Shown here: positions 53,211 through 62,459 of the stretch, piece after piece
How positions within the stretch are numbered: position 1 is the stretch's first letter
Layout of the letters: every line of letters begins with the position of its first letter
Assembly: GCF_000332075.2 (NCBI RefSeq)
Contig: NZ_ALVU02000001.1
Coordinates: 1,569,193-1,633,192, forward strand
Source: Synechocystis sp. PCC 7509
Lineage (GTDB): Bacteria > Cyanobacteriota > Cyanobacteriia > Cyanobacteriales > Chroococcidiopsidaceae
Direction of reading: 5' to 3'
DNA: 64,000 nt
Translations under genes and position numbers: made by a program
The notes under the pieces: model-generated
The model's database searches: none
What the model was told of the DNA's origin: nothing
Seen by the model: only the letters and a program-made list of their open reading frames with translations

Positions 53211-54326
53211 CAATTGGGCGTACCAAATAGATTCGACTTGTTGAGCGACTTTCTCTACAGCTTTTGTACTATCTAACAACACTGTGACATGACCTAACTT
53301 TCTGCCCAGGCGGGAAGTTTTTTTGTCATACCAATAAACGTAGGCGTTAGGTAAAGCGGCTAATTGTTGGCGTTTAACTAAATAATCATTTTCCGCGTCT
53401 TCATAACCTAATAGATTTACCATTACTGCCGCCGGAGCGCGTAAAGCAGCGTTACCTAGAGGCAAATCGCAAACAGCGCGTAAATGCTGCTCAAATTGGG
53501 AACATTCGCAAGCATCTAAGGTAAAATGCCCGGAATTGTGAGTGCGGGGAGCAATTTCATTTACTAATACTTGGCGATCGCTCAGTAAAAATAACTCTAT
53601 CCCAAATATTCCCACCGCTTGCAAACTATTTAGTAATTTGTGGGCGATTTCCTGAATTTGGGTTGCAACTTCGGTGCTAATCTCCGCCGGAGCAATGACA
53701 CGATGGCAAACTTGGTTTTTTTGTTGAGTTTCTACTACTGGATAGGTGACAATTTCACCATTGGGCGATCGCGCCGCAATTATCGCTAATTCTTCAACAA
53801 AAGGTACAAACTCCTCCACTAAAAAAGTGTCTATACTCGCACTGGCGACAATTTGCTGCAAAGTATCCGCGTCAGAGACAATAAACGTCCCTTGTCCATC
53901 GTAGCCATGACGACGAGATTTTAAAACTAAAGGAAACTGGTAAGGTGCAGCATCTTCTAAAGTGGCAAACTTGGGTACAGGTAAGCCGATTTGTTGCAAA
54001 TAACAGCGCTGATGGTATTTATCTAACAACGGTGATAAAACTTGTAAACTGGGACGAAAACATACACCGCGATCGGCTAAGGGTGCTAAAGCTTTTAAAT
54101 CGACAAACTCATTTTCAAAAGTAACAACATTGCAGCGCGTCGCCAAGGTGGCTGTAGCTGTGGCATCATCTACAGGGGCAAAAATCGTCTCGGAGGCGAT
54201 CGCAACGGCTGGATCGTCATGGTGTGGCGTTTGTACGACTAATTCTATATCTAGCTTCTCGGCGGCTGTTGCCATCATCCAAGCTAGTTGTCCCCCACCA
54301 ATTACACCAACGCGCTTTATCGACAT
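53208..54326 (-). CDS. purK: 5-(carboxyamino)imidazole ribonucleotide synthase
   Basis: A 372-residue ATP-grasp enzyme of purine synthesis that carboxylates AIR to N5-CAIR with ATP and bicarbonate. Family signs are VGVIGGGQLAWMMATAAEKL, SRRHGYDGQGTFIVSD, LVEEFVPFVEELAIIAARS, NEIAPRTHNSGHFTLDAC. The first ten bases overlap the end of the upstream pentapeptide gene, suggesting coupled translation. Confidence 0.94.
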   Translation of the reverse strand: MSIKRVGVIGGGQLAWMMATAAEKLDIELVVQTPHHDDPAVAIASETIFAPVDDATATATLATRCNVVTFENEFVDLKALAPLADRGVCFRPSLQVLSPLLDKYHQRCYLQQIGLPVPKFATLEDAAPYQFPLVLKSRRHGYDGQGTFIVSDADTLQQIVASASIDTFLVEEFVPFVEELAIIAARSPNGEIVTYPVVETQQKNQVCHRVIAPAEISTEVATQIQEIAHKLLNSLQAVGIFGIELFLLSDRQVLVNEIAPRTHNSGHFTLDACECSQFEQHLRAVCDLPLGNAALRAPAAVMVNLLGYEDAENDYLVKRQQLAALPNAYVYWYDKKTSRLGRKLGHVTVLLDSTKAVEKVAQQVESIWYAQL

Positions 54327-54805
54327 CCTAAAGAGTAACGAGTTTCAACACCAGTCTTGGGATTTACACCACTTGCTTTAGCGCACAATTCTTTAATTTG
54401 CGCCCGATCTAAAATCGCATCGGTAAAATCAGCATTAACAATACTAACATCATCAAAAATTGCTCGTAGCAGCAGCGCTTCGGTTAAAACCGCATCGCTA
54501 AGATCGGCTTTGGTTAAGTTTACTTGATCGACCATCGCATTACTCAAATCTGCGCCGTGCAAAGAAGCGCCCGTCATTACCGAAGCGCTAAAAACTGCGC
54601 CGCGTAAGTCTGCATTAGAAAAATTAGCTAATTCCATATTGGCATTAGAAAACTCTGCCGCCCTTAAAGTTTGTCCCGAAAAATCCCGACTTTTTAATTC
54701 AGCGTTACTAAAAGACAATGGTGGCGGATAATCTGTTGCTTGGGCTGGCATTGCCCCGAAAAAAAGCACTAATATCAAAATAAAGCCTGTAAATTGCCGC
54801 CACAT
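54317..54805 (-). CDS. exported pentapeptide-repeat protein
   Basis: 162 residues: a signal peptide (WRQFTGFILILVLFFGAMPAQA), then about 17 pentapeptide repeats of the A(D/N)LXX type (AEFSNANMELANFSNADLRG, ADLSNAMVDQVNLTKADL), forming a right-handed square helix. A short C-terminal part has two cysteines (LCAKASG and LGCR). Such proteins are frequent in the cyanobacterial thylakoid lumen or periplasm; function is unclear. Its stop overlaps the purK start by 10 bp. Confidence 0.88.
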   Translation of the reverse strand: MWRQFTGFILILVLFFGAMPAQATDYPPPLSFSNAELKSRDFSGQTLRAAEFSNANMELANFSNADLRGAVFSASVMTGASLHGADLSNAMVDQVNLTKADLSDAVLTEALLLRAIFDDVSIVNADFTDAILDRAQIKELCAKASGVNPKTGVETRYSLGCR

Positions 54806-54886
54806 ATAAAAATTTAACTATTGAGGTGGGAATGCTGCTATTAAGCTTACAAGACTTTTCGATCCAATTTTTGAGAGAATGAGTAG

Positions 54887-55234
54887 ATGCCGGAATTTTT
54901 GATTACTTGGTTGATTGCAACCGTAGCTTTGATGGTTACAGCTTATATAGTTCCAGGCTTTTTCGTCGCCAATATTATTAGTGCCGCGATCGCCTCGGTT
55001 ATTCTAGGGCTAGTAAACGCTATCATCAAGCCGTTATTAGTGGTTTTAACTTTACCGCTAACTTTGCTAACCTTTGGCTTGTTTTTGTTTGTTATCAATG
55101 CCATTGTAATTTTGCTGGCAGGGAGACTGACACCGGGTTTTGTCGTTAGCGGATTTGTCCCGGCTTTAGTTGGTTCAATTGTTTTAACTTTAATTACGAG
55201 CGGGTTAACAATGTTGGTGGGTAAAAGAAGTTAA
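54887..55234 (+). CDS. phage-holin superfamily IV membrane protein
   Basis: 115 residues with four membrane helices: ITWLIATVALMVTAYIVPGF, then ASVILGLVNAIIKPLLVVLT and LPLTLLTFGLFLFVINAIVI. The NAIIKPLL and LTLPLTLLTFGLF segments are diagnostic of the 4-TM holin-like (PF04020) family, common in bacterial genomes outside prophages. No phage genes surround it, so a prophage origin is not implied. Role unknown. Confidence 0.85.
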   Translation: MPEFLITWLIATVALMVTAYIVPGFFVANIISAAIASVILGLVNAIIKPLLVVLTLPLTLLTFGLFLFVINAIVILLAGRLTPGFVVSGFVPALVGSIVLTLITSGLTMLVGKRS

Positions 55235-55243
55235 ATTGCAGAG

Positions 55244-55271
55244 ATAGCGAAAAGCAAGGTCTTTTCGCTAT
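55244..55271. terminator. terminator between the holin-like gene and prfC
   Basis: ATAGCGAAAAG and CTTTTCGCTAT make a perfect 11-bp stem with a 6-base loop. It begins 10 bp after the holin-like stop and ends 12 bp before the stop of convergent prfC. Confidence 0.75.
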
Positions 55272-55283
55272 AAAGTTCTGAGC

Positions 55284-56900
55284 TTAACTGCTGGAAAGAA
55301 GAGGCGAAACTGCACTTAACTTTAATTCTGGACAATCCCCTTCTACCTGCTGACAATTCCACTCATTGCGAAATAATAATACTGGTCGTCCCAAGCTATC
55401 TTTAACTGTCACAGTATTAAACAATCTTCCAGCTTTTTCTAGTGCTTCCCAACCCGCCGTCACCCAACGAGCAACAGTATAAGGTAAGGTATCCAACAAC
55501 GTTTCTACCCCGTATTCTTGCAGCAAGCGAAATTGTACTACTTCAAATTGTAGTTGTCCTACCGCCGCTAAAATGGGTTCGCGCTTCATTTCATCGGCGG
55601 AATACATGATTTGTACCGCACCTTCTTCGCGCAATTCTGAGACACCTTTTAAAAACTGCTTAAATTTGGAAGGGTTAGGATTGCGTAAACTTGCAAATAA
55701 TTCGGGAGAAAAGCTCGGAATCCCTTCGTACTCTATTTTTTGACCGTTATAAATAGTATCGCCGATCGCAAATACACCCGGATTATTTAAACCAATCACA
55801 TCGCCAGGGTAAGCATAGTCAATAGATTCTCGATCTTGAGCAAATAACTTTTGCGGACGCGATAAGCGAATTGTTTTACCTGTGCGGGAATGACTCACCG
55901 TCATATCTTTTTCAAACTTACCCGTACAGACGCGAATAAATGCTACGCGATCGCGGTGTTTGGGATCCATATTCGCTTGTAACTTAAATACAAACCCCGA
56001 AAACTCTGGATAAGTAGGCTGCATTTCCCCCAAATTACTATTACGAGCGCCAGGTTTGAGCGCATAGTCCAGAAAAGTATCTAAAAATAGCTCTACGCCG
56101 AAGTTCGTCATAGCGCTACCAAAGAACACCGGGGTCATTTTTCCTTGGTGGACTAAATCACTATCTAGCTCTGGCCCAATGCCTTCTATTAGCTCTAAAT
56201 CGTCCTTAAATTGATGATATAGGTCTTTATCTAGCAATTGTTCAATGCGGGGATCGCCCAAATTTATAACCGTGCTAATAGCTTCACGGCTACCATGAGC
56301 GCTACGTTCAAATAGATGGATTTGTTGATTGCGGCGGTCAAATACACCTTTAAAGCGATCGCCTGTACCAATGGGCCAATTTACAGCATAGGTTTGTAAG
56401 CCTAATTCTTGCTCAATTTCATCTAATAATTCCAGTGGTTCTCGTCCTGGGCGATCGAGCTTATTTACAAAGGTAAAAATCGGCAACTTTCGCAGTTTGC
56501 AAACTTCAAATAACTTGCGCGTTTGGGGTTCTAAGCCTTTAGCCGCATCAATTAGCATCACGGCATTATCCGCCGCCGCCAAAGTGCGATAAGTATCTTC
56601 ACTAAAGTCTTGGTGTCCGGGAGTATCGAGCAGATTAATTTGACAATCGTGATACTCAAATTGCAACACGGTAGAAGTGATCGAAATACCCCGTTGCTGT
56701 TCCATCGCCATCCAGTCAGAAGTTGCTTTACGCTGCGCTCTCCGAGCTTTAACCGCGCCAGCTTCATGAATTGCACCCCCGTACAATAACAGCTTTTCAG
56801 TCAGTGTAGTTTTACCCGCATCGGGGTGAGAAATAATTGCAAAATTGCGTCTATGCTCAACGGCTGTCTGCAATTCCGCCTCAAGGTCAGTGAATATCAT
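55284..56900 (-). CDS. prfC: peptide chain release factor 3
   Basis: A 538-residue translational GTPase. G1 [21 protein letters not shown]2/G3 region [13 protein letters not shown] and [17 protein letters not shown]4 [17 protein letters not shown]3-specific insert and C-terminal domains follow ([20 protein letters not shown]-like segment, [19 protein letters not shown]). It recycles RF1 and RF2 from the ribosome after peptide release. Start and length fit RF3. Confidence 0.95.
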   Translation of the reverse strand: MIFTDLEAELQTAVEHRRNFAIISHPDAGKTTLTEKLLLYGGAIHEAGAVKARRAQRKATSDWMAMEQQRGISITSTVLQFEYHDCQINLLDTPGHQDFSEDTYRTLAAADNAVMLIDAAKGLEPQTRKLFEVCKLRKLPIFTFVNKLDRPGREPLELLDEIEQELGLQTYAVNWPIGTGDRFKGVFDRRNQQIHLFERSAHGSREAISTVINLGDPRIEQLLDKDLYHQFKDDLELIEGIGPELDSDLVHQGKMTPVFFGSAMTNFGVELFLDTFLDYALKPGARNSNLGEMQPTYPEFSGFVFKLQANMDPKHRDRVAFIRVCTGKFEKDMTVSHSRTGKTIRLSRPQKLFAQDRESIDYAYPGDVIGLNNPGVFAIGDTIYNGQKIEYEGIPSFSPELFASLRNPNPSKFKQFLKGVSELREEGAVQIMYSADEMKREPILAAVGQLQFEVVQFRLLQEYGVETLLDTLPYTVARWVTAGWEALEKAGRLFNTVTVKDSLGRPVLLFRNEWNCQQVEGDCPELKLSAVSPLLSSS

Positions 56901-57033
56901 GAAGTTTAGCTAGTAGGATGTTACAGGAGTCAATAATTAAAGTAAAAACGAGAATAAGCTTAGTTTTTAGGTAACAATCGGTAATATAGGTTGAAAACTA
57001 GAAACAACTTATTTTAAAGAGGTCATTATCATT

Positions 57034-57378
57034 ATGTACGATGCAGATCAGCGAAAACTACTTTCAGCACTAGCTCACGGCTCAATCTTTTTTAGCGCTG
57101 CATTAGTATCTATAGGCATACCGATCGCAATTATGCTTGTATCTACCGATCCAGTGGTTAAAGAAAACGCCAAAGAAGCTATCAATTTCCATTTTAACGT
57201 TTGGCTGTACGGGCTTGTAGTTGGAGTAATTACTTTTATTACTTTTGGTTTACTTGGGTTTGTACTTTTCCCCGTTTATTTCCTTTTCCATTGGGGATTA
57301 GCAGCTTACGCGGTTTACCAGACTCTAACTAATTTTGATGTCGCTTTCCGTTATCCTTTTATTTTTCGCGTGCTGTAG
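57034..57378 (+). CDS. DUF4870 family membrane protein
   Basis: 114 residues, three membrane helices. DQRKLLSALAHGSIFFSAAL, DPVVKENAKEAINFHFNVWL and FHWGLAAYAVYQTLTN show the family pattern (LAHLS..., ...A..A.NF.L.). It is a small widespread membrane protein without known function. A GAGG-like ribosome site (AAAGAGGTC) precedes the ATG by about nine bases. Confidence 0.8.
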   Translation: MYDADQRKLLSALAHGSIFFSAALVSIGIPIAIMLVSTDPVVKENAKEAINFHFNVWLYGLVVGVITFITFGLLGFVLFPVYFLFHWGLAAYAVYQTLTNFDVAFRYPFIFRVL

Positions 57379-57721
57379 TTTTTAAAGATGCGAAGCCCGT
57401 TACCGGGCGCGCTTGCACTATCGCGCTTTTTAGTGCAGACAACTGAAATTTACTAAAGATGCGATCGCACTTCCCAAAGTAAAATCTATGAATATTGAAA
57501 ATAAAGATTGCTTTTTTGCCCCAAAAACTCCATCAGGATACGAGCCTAGTTTTGAGAAAATAATTGAAGTGGCAGGGCGAGGAATAAAAAAGCATCGAAA
57601 TGCTTTGATTGAACTGGCTAAACAATAATCACTTTTTGACTAGACAAGCACAAAATTTGTGTTATTCAAAGTGAAATTATGGTAAATTCCCGCTTTATAA
57701 ATAGTTAAACGATAGTAGTTG
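57379..57721. other. short region with a small frame and hairpins
   Basis: 343 bp. TGCACTA (57414-57420) and TAGTGCA (57431-57437) pair around a T-rich loop, preceded by GCCCG/CGGGC; one of these may terminate the DUF4870 transcript. A possible 46-residue gene at 57488-57628 is listed separately. Confidence 0.45.
57488..57628 (+). CDS. possible 46-residue protein beside the Fic gene
   Basis: The frame gives MNIENKDCFFAPKTPSGYEP, then SFEKIIEVAGRGIKKHRNAL and IELAKQ. The mixed charged/hydrophobic pattern with a C-terminal amphipathic helix looks like a real small protein, but no family is recognised and no strong ribosome site is visible. It is convergent with the Fic gene, 93 bp from its stop. 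It could be a remnant of a longer gene. Confidence 0.35.
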   Translation: MNIENKDCFFAPKTPSGYEPSFEKIIEVAGRGIKKHRNALIELAKQ

Positions 57722-58870
57722 CTAAGAGTCCTTAAAAACATCTAGGAACGGGGCATAAGAAAAGACTCGATTACGTTTTTGCCCGGTAATTTCTTCTAGA
57801 AGACCTATATCGCAAAGATCCCTAACTAGCTTGTTGGCGTTGGGGTAAGACAAATTAGAAATTGTTTCAGCGTGTTCTATAGTAAAAATTGGTCTGAAAT
57901 AAAGACTCTCAAGTAACCCTATGGCATTTCCCGATCTACCCTTCATTTTATTGAGTATCAGTTGGCGGTGTTCTTCTTTCATATTGACTATTTTGCGAGC
58001 ATTCGCTGAGGCTTCCTGAGCAACTTCATCAACTCCACGCAGAAAAAACTTAAGCCAGCCTTCCCAGTTCCCACTATCTCTAACAGCTTGAAGACGGTCG
58101 TAGTATTCAGCACGATATTTTTTAAAATAGTGGGAGATATAAAGTAACGGACGTTTCAGTATATTTTGTTCGCATAGCAAAAACGTAATTAATAAGCGCC
58201 CTGTTCTGCCATTACCGTCGAGGAAGGGGTGAATTGTCTCAAACTGAGCATGAGCTAGTCCAATTTTGATTAGCGCGGGAATTGGTGTTGAATCGTGGAG
58301 AAACTTCTGCAAATTATCCAGAGATTGATTCATCTCGTATTCTGGTGGTGGTACGTAAGTAGCCTGTGTTAAGGAACATCCTGCTGGGCCAATCCAATTC
58401 TGAGTGCGACGAAATTCTCCTGGATCGTGTTCAGCACCTCTTACTCCTTGCATTAATTCCTTATGAATTTCTTTAATTAATCGCAAAGATATGGGTAAAG
58501 TCTTTAATCGCTCAAGACCATAGTTAACCGCAGCGACATAATTTACTACTTGCGCCACGTCTTGAGGATTATCTGGTTGCAAAGTTTGGGATTCAAATTC
58601 TAGAACATCTATTAAAGATGCCTGCGTTCCCTCAATCTGACTAGATAAAACAGCTTCTTTACGGACGTACATAAATACAAACAAGTCAGGGTTGGGCAGA
58701 GCATCTGTTGAGCCGTCTAGCCGACCCAGCGCACGGTCTGCTTGAGACAAAAGATGCCACATTTCTCCATCCATAACGAGTTCAGGTAAAGGTGGTAGAG
58801 AATTAGGTATAAAGGCTTTGTATCCCGTGATCTGTTCTACATATCGACCTGCTCTAGTAGCGCTGACCAT
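57722..58870 (-). CDS. Fic family AMP-transferase-like protein
   Basis: 382 residues. The catalytic motif HPFLDGNGRTGR (214-225) is complete (HxFx[DE]GNGRxxR), so AMP transfer to a target hydroxyl is likely. The N-terminal domain (LSQADRALGRLDGSTDALPN) carries SSQIEG (76-81), the class II autoinhibitory helix motif, with Glu80 the likely blocking residue. The C-terminal ~80 residues form a winged helix (TIEHAETISNLSYPNANKLV), implying DNA binding. Targets unknown. Such proteins are common mobile regulators or toxin-like enzymes; no separate antitoxin is needed with the built-in inhibitor. Confidence 0.88.
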   Translation of the reverse strand: MVSATRAGRYVEQITGYKAFIPNSLPPLPELVMDGEMWHLLSQADRALGRLDGSTDALPNPDLFVFMYVRKEAVLSSQIEGTQASLIDVLEFESQTLQPDNPQDVAQVVNYVAAVNYGLERLKTLPISLRLIKEIHKELMQGVRGAEHDPGEFRRTQNWIGPAGCSLTQATYVPPPEYEMNQSLDNLQKFLHDSTPIPALIKIGLAHAQFETIHPFLDGNGRTGRLLITFLLCEQNILKRPLLYISHYFKKYRAEYYDRLQAVRDSGNWEGWLKFFLRGVDEVAQEASANARKIVNMKEEHRQLILNKMKGRSGNAIGLLESLYFRPIFTIEHAETISNLSYPNANKLVRDLCDIGLLEEITGQKRNRVFSYAPFLDVFKDS

Positions 58871-59276
58871 TGTTATCGATTCCGTTAATACTGAATAATC
58901 TCTAAAAGTATATTATTAATATTAAACTTTTTCGTTAATAAAAAACTTTTTTGTAGATTATGTGACCGATGTCCGACTCATTTAAAGCCAAACCTGTAAC
59001 TTAATTCTTCATTGGAGGAAAAAAATAAATATGGCAGTAATGAGGCATGGGTAGGATAAGCGATCGCCTCCACCAAAAAATAACTAATTACTTTACTCAA
59101 TTAATCGTTTTGTAATCCGATGGGTTACAGCCGTGTTCCCCATGCGATCGCACTGCATTTAGAGATTAGATAAATACGATCGCACTATTACACCGCTAAA
59201 GCGATCGCACAGTTCTTTATACTATTAAGGCAGTCAAAATACGCTTCTTGGCGTAGAAGCCTAAAATAATATTCAA
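58871..59276. other. intergenic region with clustered HIP1 sites
   Basis: 406 bp holding three perfect GCGATCGC octamers (59060, 59144 and 59201) and one near-match. GGAGG at 59014 precedes an ATG at 59031 with only seven sense codons (to 59054). No other gene is visible. It contains the promoter of the PsbP-like gene. Confidence 0.55.
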
Positions 59277-59822
59277 ATGTTGAAAAAAATTGCCGCTTTT
59301 TTGCTAGTAATAACCGTTACGTTTAATTTGACGGGTTGCGTTACCGCCGGGGCAGGACTCAAAAGCTATGTAGATGCCATTAGTGGCTATGAGTTCTTAT
59401 ATCCTAACGGCTGGCAGCCAGTAAAAGTTGCGAACGGTGCAGATGTTGTTTTTCATGATTTGATTGAAATTAGCGAAAATGTATCTGTGGTAGTTAGCCC
59501 GGTTGCCAATGGTAAAACTTTAGCTGAACTTGGCACTCCAACAGAGGTAGGCTACAAATTAAGCAAAAGCGCGATCGCACCTCCAGATTCCGGGCGAGAA
59601 GCAGAACTTGTTAATGCAGCTTCGCGGGAAGTAAAAGGCAAAAAATACTACCTTTTGGAGTATGCTGTCAAACTCCCCAATCAACAAGAACGCCACAATT
59701 TAGCAAGTGTTGCTGTTAGTCGCGGCAAACTTTATACTTTTAACGCTTCCACACCCGAAAGACGTTGGCAAAAAGTACAAAAACAGTTTGAATCAGTTGT
59801 TGATTCTTTCTTAGTTTATTAA
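59277..59822 (+). CDS. PsbP-like photosystem II lipoprotein
   Basis: 181 residues. The N-terminus is a lipoprotein signal ([18 protein letters not shown]; lipobox LTGC). The mature part shows the PsbP fold: [60 protein letters not shown] and [17 protein letters not shown]. It matches cyanobacterial PsbP (CyanoP), which helps assemble photosystem II on the lumen side. The maf gene starts one base after its stop. Confidence 0.9.
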   Translation: MLKKIAAFLLVITVTFNLTGCVTAGAGLKSYVDAISGYEFLYPNGWQPVKVANGADVVFHDLIEISENVSVVVSPVANGKTLAELGTPTEVGYKLSKSAIAPPDSGREAELVNAASREVKGKKYYLLEYAVKLPNQQERHNLASVAVSRGKLYTFNASTPERRWQKVQKQFESVVDSFLVY

Positions 59823-59823
59823 T

Positions 59824-60423
59824 ATGCCCTTGCCCCAGTTTGTCCTTGCTTCTGCTTCTCCTGCCCGTCGCCGCTTGCTGCAAATTGCCGGAATCGATCC
59901 AGTAGTCAAGGTAAGCAATTTTGATGAGTCGCAAATTCAAAGAAGCGATCCGCGTCAATTAGTCGAAATTCTTGCCAAATGCAAAGCCGAGAGAGTTGCA
60001 AGTCAATTTGATTCGGCTGTGATTTTGGGTTGCGATTCAGTATTGCTAGTGGATGGCGAGATTCATGGAAAACCCGCAAACTCTACAGAAGCGATCGCCC
60101 GGTGGCAAAAAATGCGCGGTAAAGTCGGCGAACTATATACTGGTCATGCTTTGATTGACTTAGCTCAAAATCGCACTGTTAGCCGCCCACAGATGACACA
60201 AGTTTATTTTGCTCAAATTAGCGATCGCGTTATTGCCAATTATGTCGCTACAGGCGAACCGCTCCTTTGTGCTGGGGCTTTTGCTTTAGAAGGTTATGGC
60301 AGCTTATTTGTAGACAAAATTGTTGGCTGCCATACTAATGTTATTGGCTTGAGTATGCCTTTACTGCGGCAAATGCTAGAACAGCTAAATTACGATGTTA
60401 CGGATTTTTGGCAAGCAAGTTAG
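59824..60423 (+). CDS. maf: Maf-like nucleoside triphosphate pyrophosphatase
   Basis: 199 residues. [16 protein letters not shown] (the N-terminal substrate loop), [20 protein letters not shown] (with the catalytic aspartate) and the later [20 protein letters not shown] are the Maf family signature. It hydrolyses non-canonical or modified nucleoside triphosphates such as dTTP/UTP or methylated forms, limiting mis-incorporation. It lies one base after the PsbP-like gene, probably one transcript, and overlaps the stop of the convergent small gene by 4 bp. Confidence 0.92.
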   Translation: MPLPQFVLASASPARRRLLQIAGIDPVVKVSNFDESQIQRSDPRQLVEILAKCKAERVASQFDSAVILGCDSVLLVDGEIHGKPANSTEAIARWQKMRGKVGELYTGHALIDLAQNRTVSRPQMTQVYFAQISDRVIANYVATGEPLLCAGAFALEGYGSLFVDKIVGCHTNVIGLSMPLLRQMLEQLNYDVTDFWQAS

Positions 60424-60665
60424 GTAGGATAAAAATCACGGGCATCTAATACAGTTTCTCCATAATTGGGAATCCACGCCACCCATTTATCTGCGCCCAG
60501 ATCGCACAGTAGTAGTGCTTCGTCATAACTATATTCGTTGGGCAATTTTAGTAAGTGTACCCAAGTGTCGGACGCAAGCGTTAAGTTGCAGCTAGTTTTA
60601 TTTGCCCAGTCAATTTGTCCTACAGGTACAATACAAAAGTTTGGCTGATAGTAATTTACTGGCAT
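60420..60665 (-). CDS. conserved small protein, unknown function
   Basis: 81 residues from the ATG preceded by AAGGGGAAG; an upstream ATG 18 bases away is less likely. [20 protein letters not shown] and [20 protein letters not shown] suggest a compact soluble domain, probably conserved in cyanobacteria, but I cannot name a family. Convergent with maf with a 4-bp overlap. Confidence 0.6.
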   Translation of the reverse strand: MPVNYYQPNFCIVPVGQIDWANKTSCNLTLASDTWVHLLKLPNEYSYDEALLLCDLGADKWVAWIPNYGETVLDARDFYPT

Positions 60666-60785
60666 TGTTTCTTCCCCTTGCACAATTAACTTAAGACTTC
60701 TGTAGTCTATGTTACATATCTTCTTATTTATTTGGCTACAAGTGTTGAATAACTTTACTTAATGCCGCAATTAAAAAAAATACCT

Positions 60786-61520
60786 ATGTCAACAAAAATT
60801 TCTTTGAGATCGCAACAACACCCTTTGATTTGTAAGTTAGCTAATGTAATTGAAGGCAGTTGGCAGCAATACTTAGACTTGTCACCTTACCCTATGCCCG
60901 CCGAATTAGGCTATGTAGAGGGCAAGCTAGAAGGGGAAAAGTTAGTAATTGAAAACCTCTGCTACCAAACCCCCCAGTTTCGCAAGCTGCATTTGGAACT
61001 AGCAAAAGTAGGCACAATGCTTGATATATTGCATTGCGTAATGTTTCCGCGCCCCGAATACGCCTTGCCCATGTTTGGTTGCGATTTGGTGGGAGGAAGG
61101 GGACAAATTAGCGCGGCGATCGCTGATTTATCGCCTTTGAATGCCGAACGCTTGACAACTCCTGAATATAGCAGCCAAATAAAAGCATTACCTACCCTCG
61201 ATTTTAGTAATAACCGCGAGTTGCCAGAGTGGGGAGATATTTTTTCGGAGTTTTGTATTTTTGTGCGCCCAGGTTCGCCCGCCGAAGAAACCATGTTTTT
61301 GCAACGAGTAGAAGCATTTTTAGCTATACATTGCCAAAATGCGATCGCCTCTATTCCCCAAAGTCCCGAAAAAAAAGCAGAAATTGTTGCCGCACAGCAC
61401 TACTACTGTACTAAGCAGCAGCAAAATGATAAAACTCGCAGAGTTTTAGAAAAAGCTTTTGGCAACCAATGGGCAGAACATTATATGACTACTGTTTTGT
61501 TCGATTTACCAGATAGCTAG
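60786..61520 (+). CDS. pcyA: phycocyanobilin:ferredoxin oxidoreductase
   Basis: 244 residues from the second ATG (MSTKISLRSQQHPLI); a start 24 bases upstream is also open. It turns biliverdin IX-alpha into phycocyanobilin, the chromophore of phycobilisomes and phytochromes, by four-electron reduction from ferredoxin. The catalytic Glu71, His83 and Asp100 have the exact spacing (12 and 17) of Glu76, His88 and Asp105 in the Synechocystis enzyme; they lie around MLDILHCVMFPRPEYALPMF and GCDLVGG. Confidence 0.95.
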   Translation: MSTKISLRSQQHPLICKLANVIEGSWQQYLDLSPYPMPAELGYVEGKLEGEKLVIENLCYQTPQFRKLHLELAKVGTMLDILHCVMFPRPEYALPMFGCDLVGGRGQISAAIADLSPLNAERLTTPEYSSQIKALPTLDFSNNRELPEWGDIFSEFCIFVRPGSPAEETMFLQRVEAFLAIHCQNAIASIPQSPEKKAEIVAAQHYYCTKQQQNDKTRRVLEKAFGNQWAEHYMTTVLFDLPDS

Positions 61521-62101
61521 AGATGGCGAAAATAAGCTTTTCAATGAGAAAAAAATTCTATCTTTACTTAGGTTTGATTTAGGATTTGTGGCGGGTGGAG
61601 AGAATAAAATTACTATTTAACCCCTAGCGATCGCTAAATTGAAAAGAGAATACTTCTAAACCCAAGCTTTCTAGTTAAAGTCAAAGAAATAATTAATTAA
61701 CATTGTATAACTAAACTATTGCTGCCTTAAAAACTGTTATTTCTGAACTTGGTTTCAAGTTGTTCAACACATAACTGGCGTTTAGGTAATGGTTACTTAG
61801 TAATAAATCCGCTCGAATTTAAAGGTGTAAAAAAATTGACGCGATCGCCTAGATATATTTCCTCTACCAAAGGTTTGAATTTACCAATGTAAATATTTTT
61901 TTAGACAAGTTAAGCTCGTAAAATATTTTTGCAGTTCAATTAAACAACATACTTCATAAATTAAATCAACCGGATGGTGAAGAATTGAAAGTAGATGCTA
62001 TATTGACCTAAGTAAATAAATAGTGATGGCAATTTATTCAATTAATTTGCTACTGTTAAAGTTAAAAGTGTCGTCAAAAAACGAATAATAGAGAGAATAC
62101 T
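61521..62101. other. intergenic region between pcyA and the ferredoxin gene
   Basis: 581 bp, AT-rich, with two HIP1 octamers (about 61627 and 61841). No gene, repeat or hairpin terminator was recognised. It should hold the ferredoxin promoter. Confidence 0.55.
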
Positions 62102-62326
62102 ATGCCACATACAATTGTTACAAATATCTGTGAAGGCGTTGCGGATTGCGTAGATGCTTGTCCTGTAGCTTGTATTCATGAAGGTGCAAGCAAAAATACT
62201 AAGGGTACAAATTGGTACTGGATTGATTTTGCTACTTGTATAGATTGTGGCATTTGCATTCAAGTTTGTCCGGTAGAAGATGCGATTCTGCCTGAAGAAA
62301 GACCAGATTTGCAGCAAACACCGTAG
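62102..62326 (+). CDS. bacterial-type two-cluster ferredoxin
   Basis: 74 residues, eight cysteines: Cys10, Cys16, Cys20 and Cys24 in CEGVADCVDACPVACIH, then Cys46, Cys49, Cys52 and Cys56 in CIDCGICIQVCPV. The second set is a classical CxxCxxCxxxCP. The first has five residues between the first two cysteines, as in 7Fe ([3Fe-4S][4Fe-4S]) ferredoxins, so one cluster may be 3Fe-4S. It transfers low-potential electrons in the cytoplasm. A GAGAG-like site precedes the ATG. The partner is unknown; it is not the plant-type ferredoxin of photosynthesis. Confidence 0.85.
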   Translation: MPHTIVTNICEGVADCVDACPVACIHEGASKNTKGTNWYWIDFATCIDCGICIQVCPVEDAILPEERPDLQQTP

Positions 62327-62459
62327 AAAATATATAGTATTAAAAATCATCGATGTTAGTTAAATTCATTAGCTTAACTAATCCAGCGCCTTCCTAGAAC
62401 TTCACCAATAATGATTGTAAAATTGCAACTAATTTCTCCGATAAGCTAAATATTAAAGT

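Noticed and set aside
54887-55234. Holin-like gene as a sign of a prophage
   Set aside because: The PF04020 family is common in bacterial chromosomes, and all neighbours are housekeeping genes with no phage structural or integrase gene.
59040-59220. Closely spaced GCGATCGC octamers as an origin or CRISPR-like array
   Set aside because: These are HIP1 sites, spread over the whole window; the spacing is irregular and there are no regular repeats.
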